Below, in pieces: positions 25,076 through 25,516 of a DNA stretch of 25,516 bases. Under the pieces are notes generated by a model that saw only the letters and a program-made list of their open reading frames with translations, was not told the DNA's origin and searched no databases. The stretch is taken from the NCBI GenBank assembly GCA_021838765.1, contig JAKCCY010000030.1, positions 1-25,516 of the forward strand, read 5' to 3'. The translations under genes and the position numbers were made by a program. How positions within the stretch are numbered: the stretch's first letter is position 1; each line of letters opens with the position of its first letter. This DNA comes from Nitrospirota bacterium. Its GTDB lineage: Bacteria > Nitrospirota_A > Leptospirillia > Leptospirillales > Leptospirillaceae.

Positions 25076-25516
25076 TTTGAACCTGAAGATAGCGCTGGAT
25101 CGGTTGTCCTTGAGGTAACCATAAACCGGAAAACATATTCCAGGAGCTCTATTTTGTGAAATGCATCCATCACATCCCTACCCCAAACCGTCAAACCGTG
25201 ATGACGGATCAGAAATGCCGGAAGATGATTTTTACTCACCCGAACGGGATCAGAGAGGAGATCCTTCAGATCAAGAGCTATTCTGGAAACATCCAGATGA
25301 TTCTCCAGGAGATCGATCCGATAGCCCACAGATGGGTCGATCACTCCGAATCCCTTGATCATTTCAAGGGGCGGCAAGAGAAGCGAGTGGTCAACTGCCC
25401 ATTCCGATACGATATTCGACTCAACCGAATGGATGTGAAAAACGGCATTCGCATCATCCACACAGGCATAGACCGCCTGATGAATCGAGACCTCGGCCGA
25501 TGGTCTTGGACGCTCA
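25072..25516 (-). CDS. mtnB: Methylthioribulose-1-phosphate dehydratase, 5' end cut by window
   Basis: Class II aldolase/adducin-family zinc enzyme. MtnB dehydrates 5-methylthioribulose 1-phosphate in methionine salvage. The frame runs unbroken to the right edge, so the N-terminus is missing. Reading across the edge gives ERPRPSAEVSIHQAVYACVD, then the metal motif AVFHIHS, then IRHHGLTVWGRD with the third His, and a C-terminal LLEYVFRF segment; the PSAE, HxHS and RHHGLTVWG blocks are those of MtnB. About 148 residues are visible of an expected 200 to 210. An L-ribulose-5-phosphate or fuculose-phosphate aldolase is the main alternative. Its stop overlaps the TTG start of the hemG-type gene, so the two are co-directional and coupled. 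Confidence 0.85.
   Translation of the reverse strand, partial: ERPRPSAEVSIHQAVYACVDDANAVFHIHSVESNIVSEWAVDHSLLLPPLEMIKGFGVIDPSVGYRIDLLENHLDVSRIALDLKDLLSDPVRVSKNHLPAFLIRHHGLTVWGRDVMDAFHKIELLEYVFRFMVTSRTTDPALSSGSN

Overview
The window reads as a core-genome contig from an acidophilic, chemolithoautotrophic member of the Nitrospirota, most likely a Leptospirillum. This is inferred from the style of the proteins, the roughly balanced GC content, the hopanoid gene hpnH and the gene neighbourhoods; no database was searched. It holds 21 complete protein genes, one gene cut by the right edge and one tRNA. There is no rRNA, CRISPR array, insertion sequence, prophage or other mobile element. Every gene I could test is intact.

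Positions 24-7756 (minus strand) form a long co-directional block. In transcription order it is: an unrecognised lipoprotein, pgsA (phosphatidylglycerophosphate synthase), a DUF512/PDZ radical SAM protein, ispE (isoprenoid synthesis), tRNA-Gln(TTG), prs (PRPP synthase), rplY (long CTC/TL5-type L25), pth (peptidyl-tRNA hydrolase) and ychF (ribosome-associated ATPase). This joins lipid and isoprenoid precursor synthesis to translation maintenance. The part from ispE through tRNA-Gln, prs, rplY and pth to ychF is a conserved bacterial arrangement. One small membrane-anchored protein (7838-8485) lies on the plus strand, divergent from the block and ending 1 nt from clpX.

Positions 8487-13348 (minus strand) carry a protein-quality-control operon, tig-clpP-clpX, with a perfect TATAAT box upstream of tig. 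The trigger factor ends in a His/Asp-rich tail. Upstream of it are a UbiH/PHBH-type FAD monooxygenase and an unrecognised lipoprotein with an LPP20-like look, which follow zwf closely.

Positions 15030-20693 (minus strand) carry glk, pgl, tkt and zwf: glucose phosphorylation, the first two oxidative pentose-phosphate steps, and transketolase. In an autotroph this set most plausibly oxidises stored glucose polymer to supply NADPH and pentose phosphates. No gnd or Entner-Doudoroff gene is in the window.

Positions 20774-23680 (plus strand) carry hpnH (adenosylhopane synthase), a zinc-independent MDR/quinone oxidoreductase and a PPP-type phosphatase. hpnH is preceded by a very good sigma70-type promoter. 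Positions 23690-25516 (minus strand) carry mtnB (methionine salvage, truncated at the edge) followed by a HemG/HemY-type protoporphyrinogen oxidase.

Several genes start at TTG or GTG with good Shine-Dalgarno sequences, so starts were chosen by ribosome-binding site and family alignment rather than by longest ORF. No stretch over 300 nt lacks a gene; the largest gap is the 219-nt divergent region between glk and hpnH. I see no convincing new multi-gene system. The items most worth a second look are the trigger-factor metal tail, the DUF512 protein in the ispE-prs operon, the two uncharacterised lipoproteins, the zwf leader palindrome and a 9-base match to an Illumina adapter at base 1.
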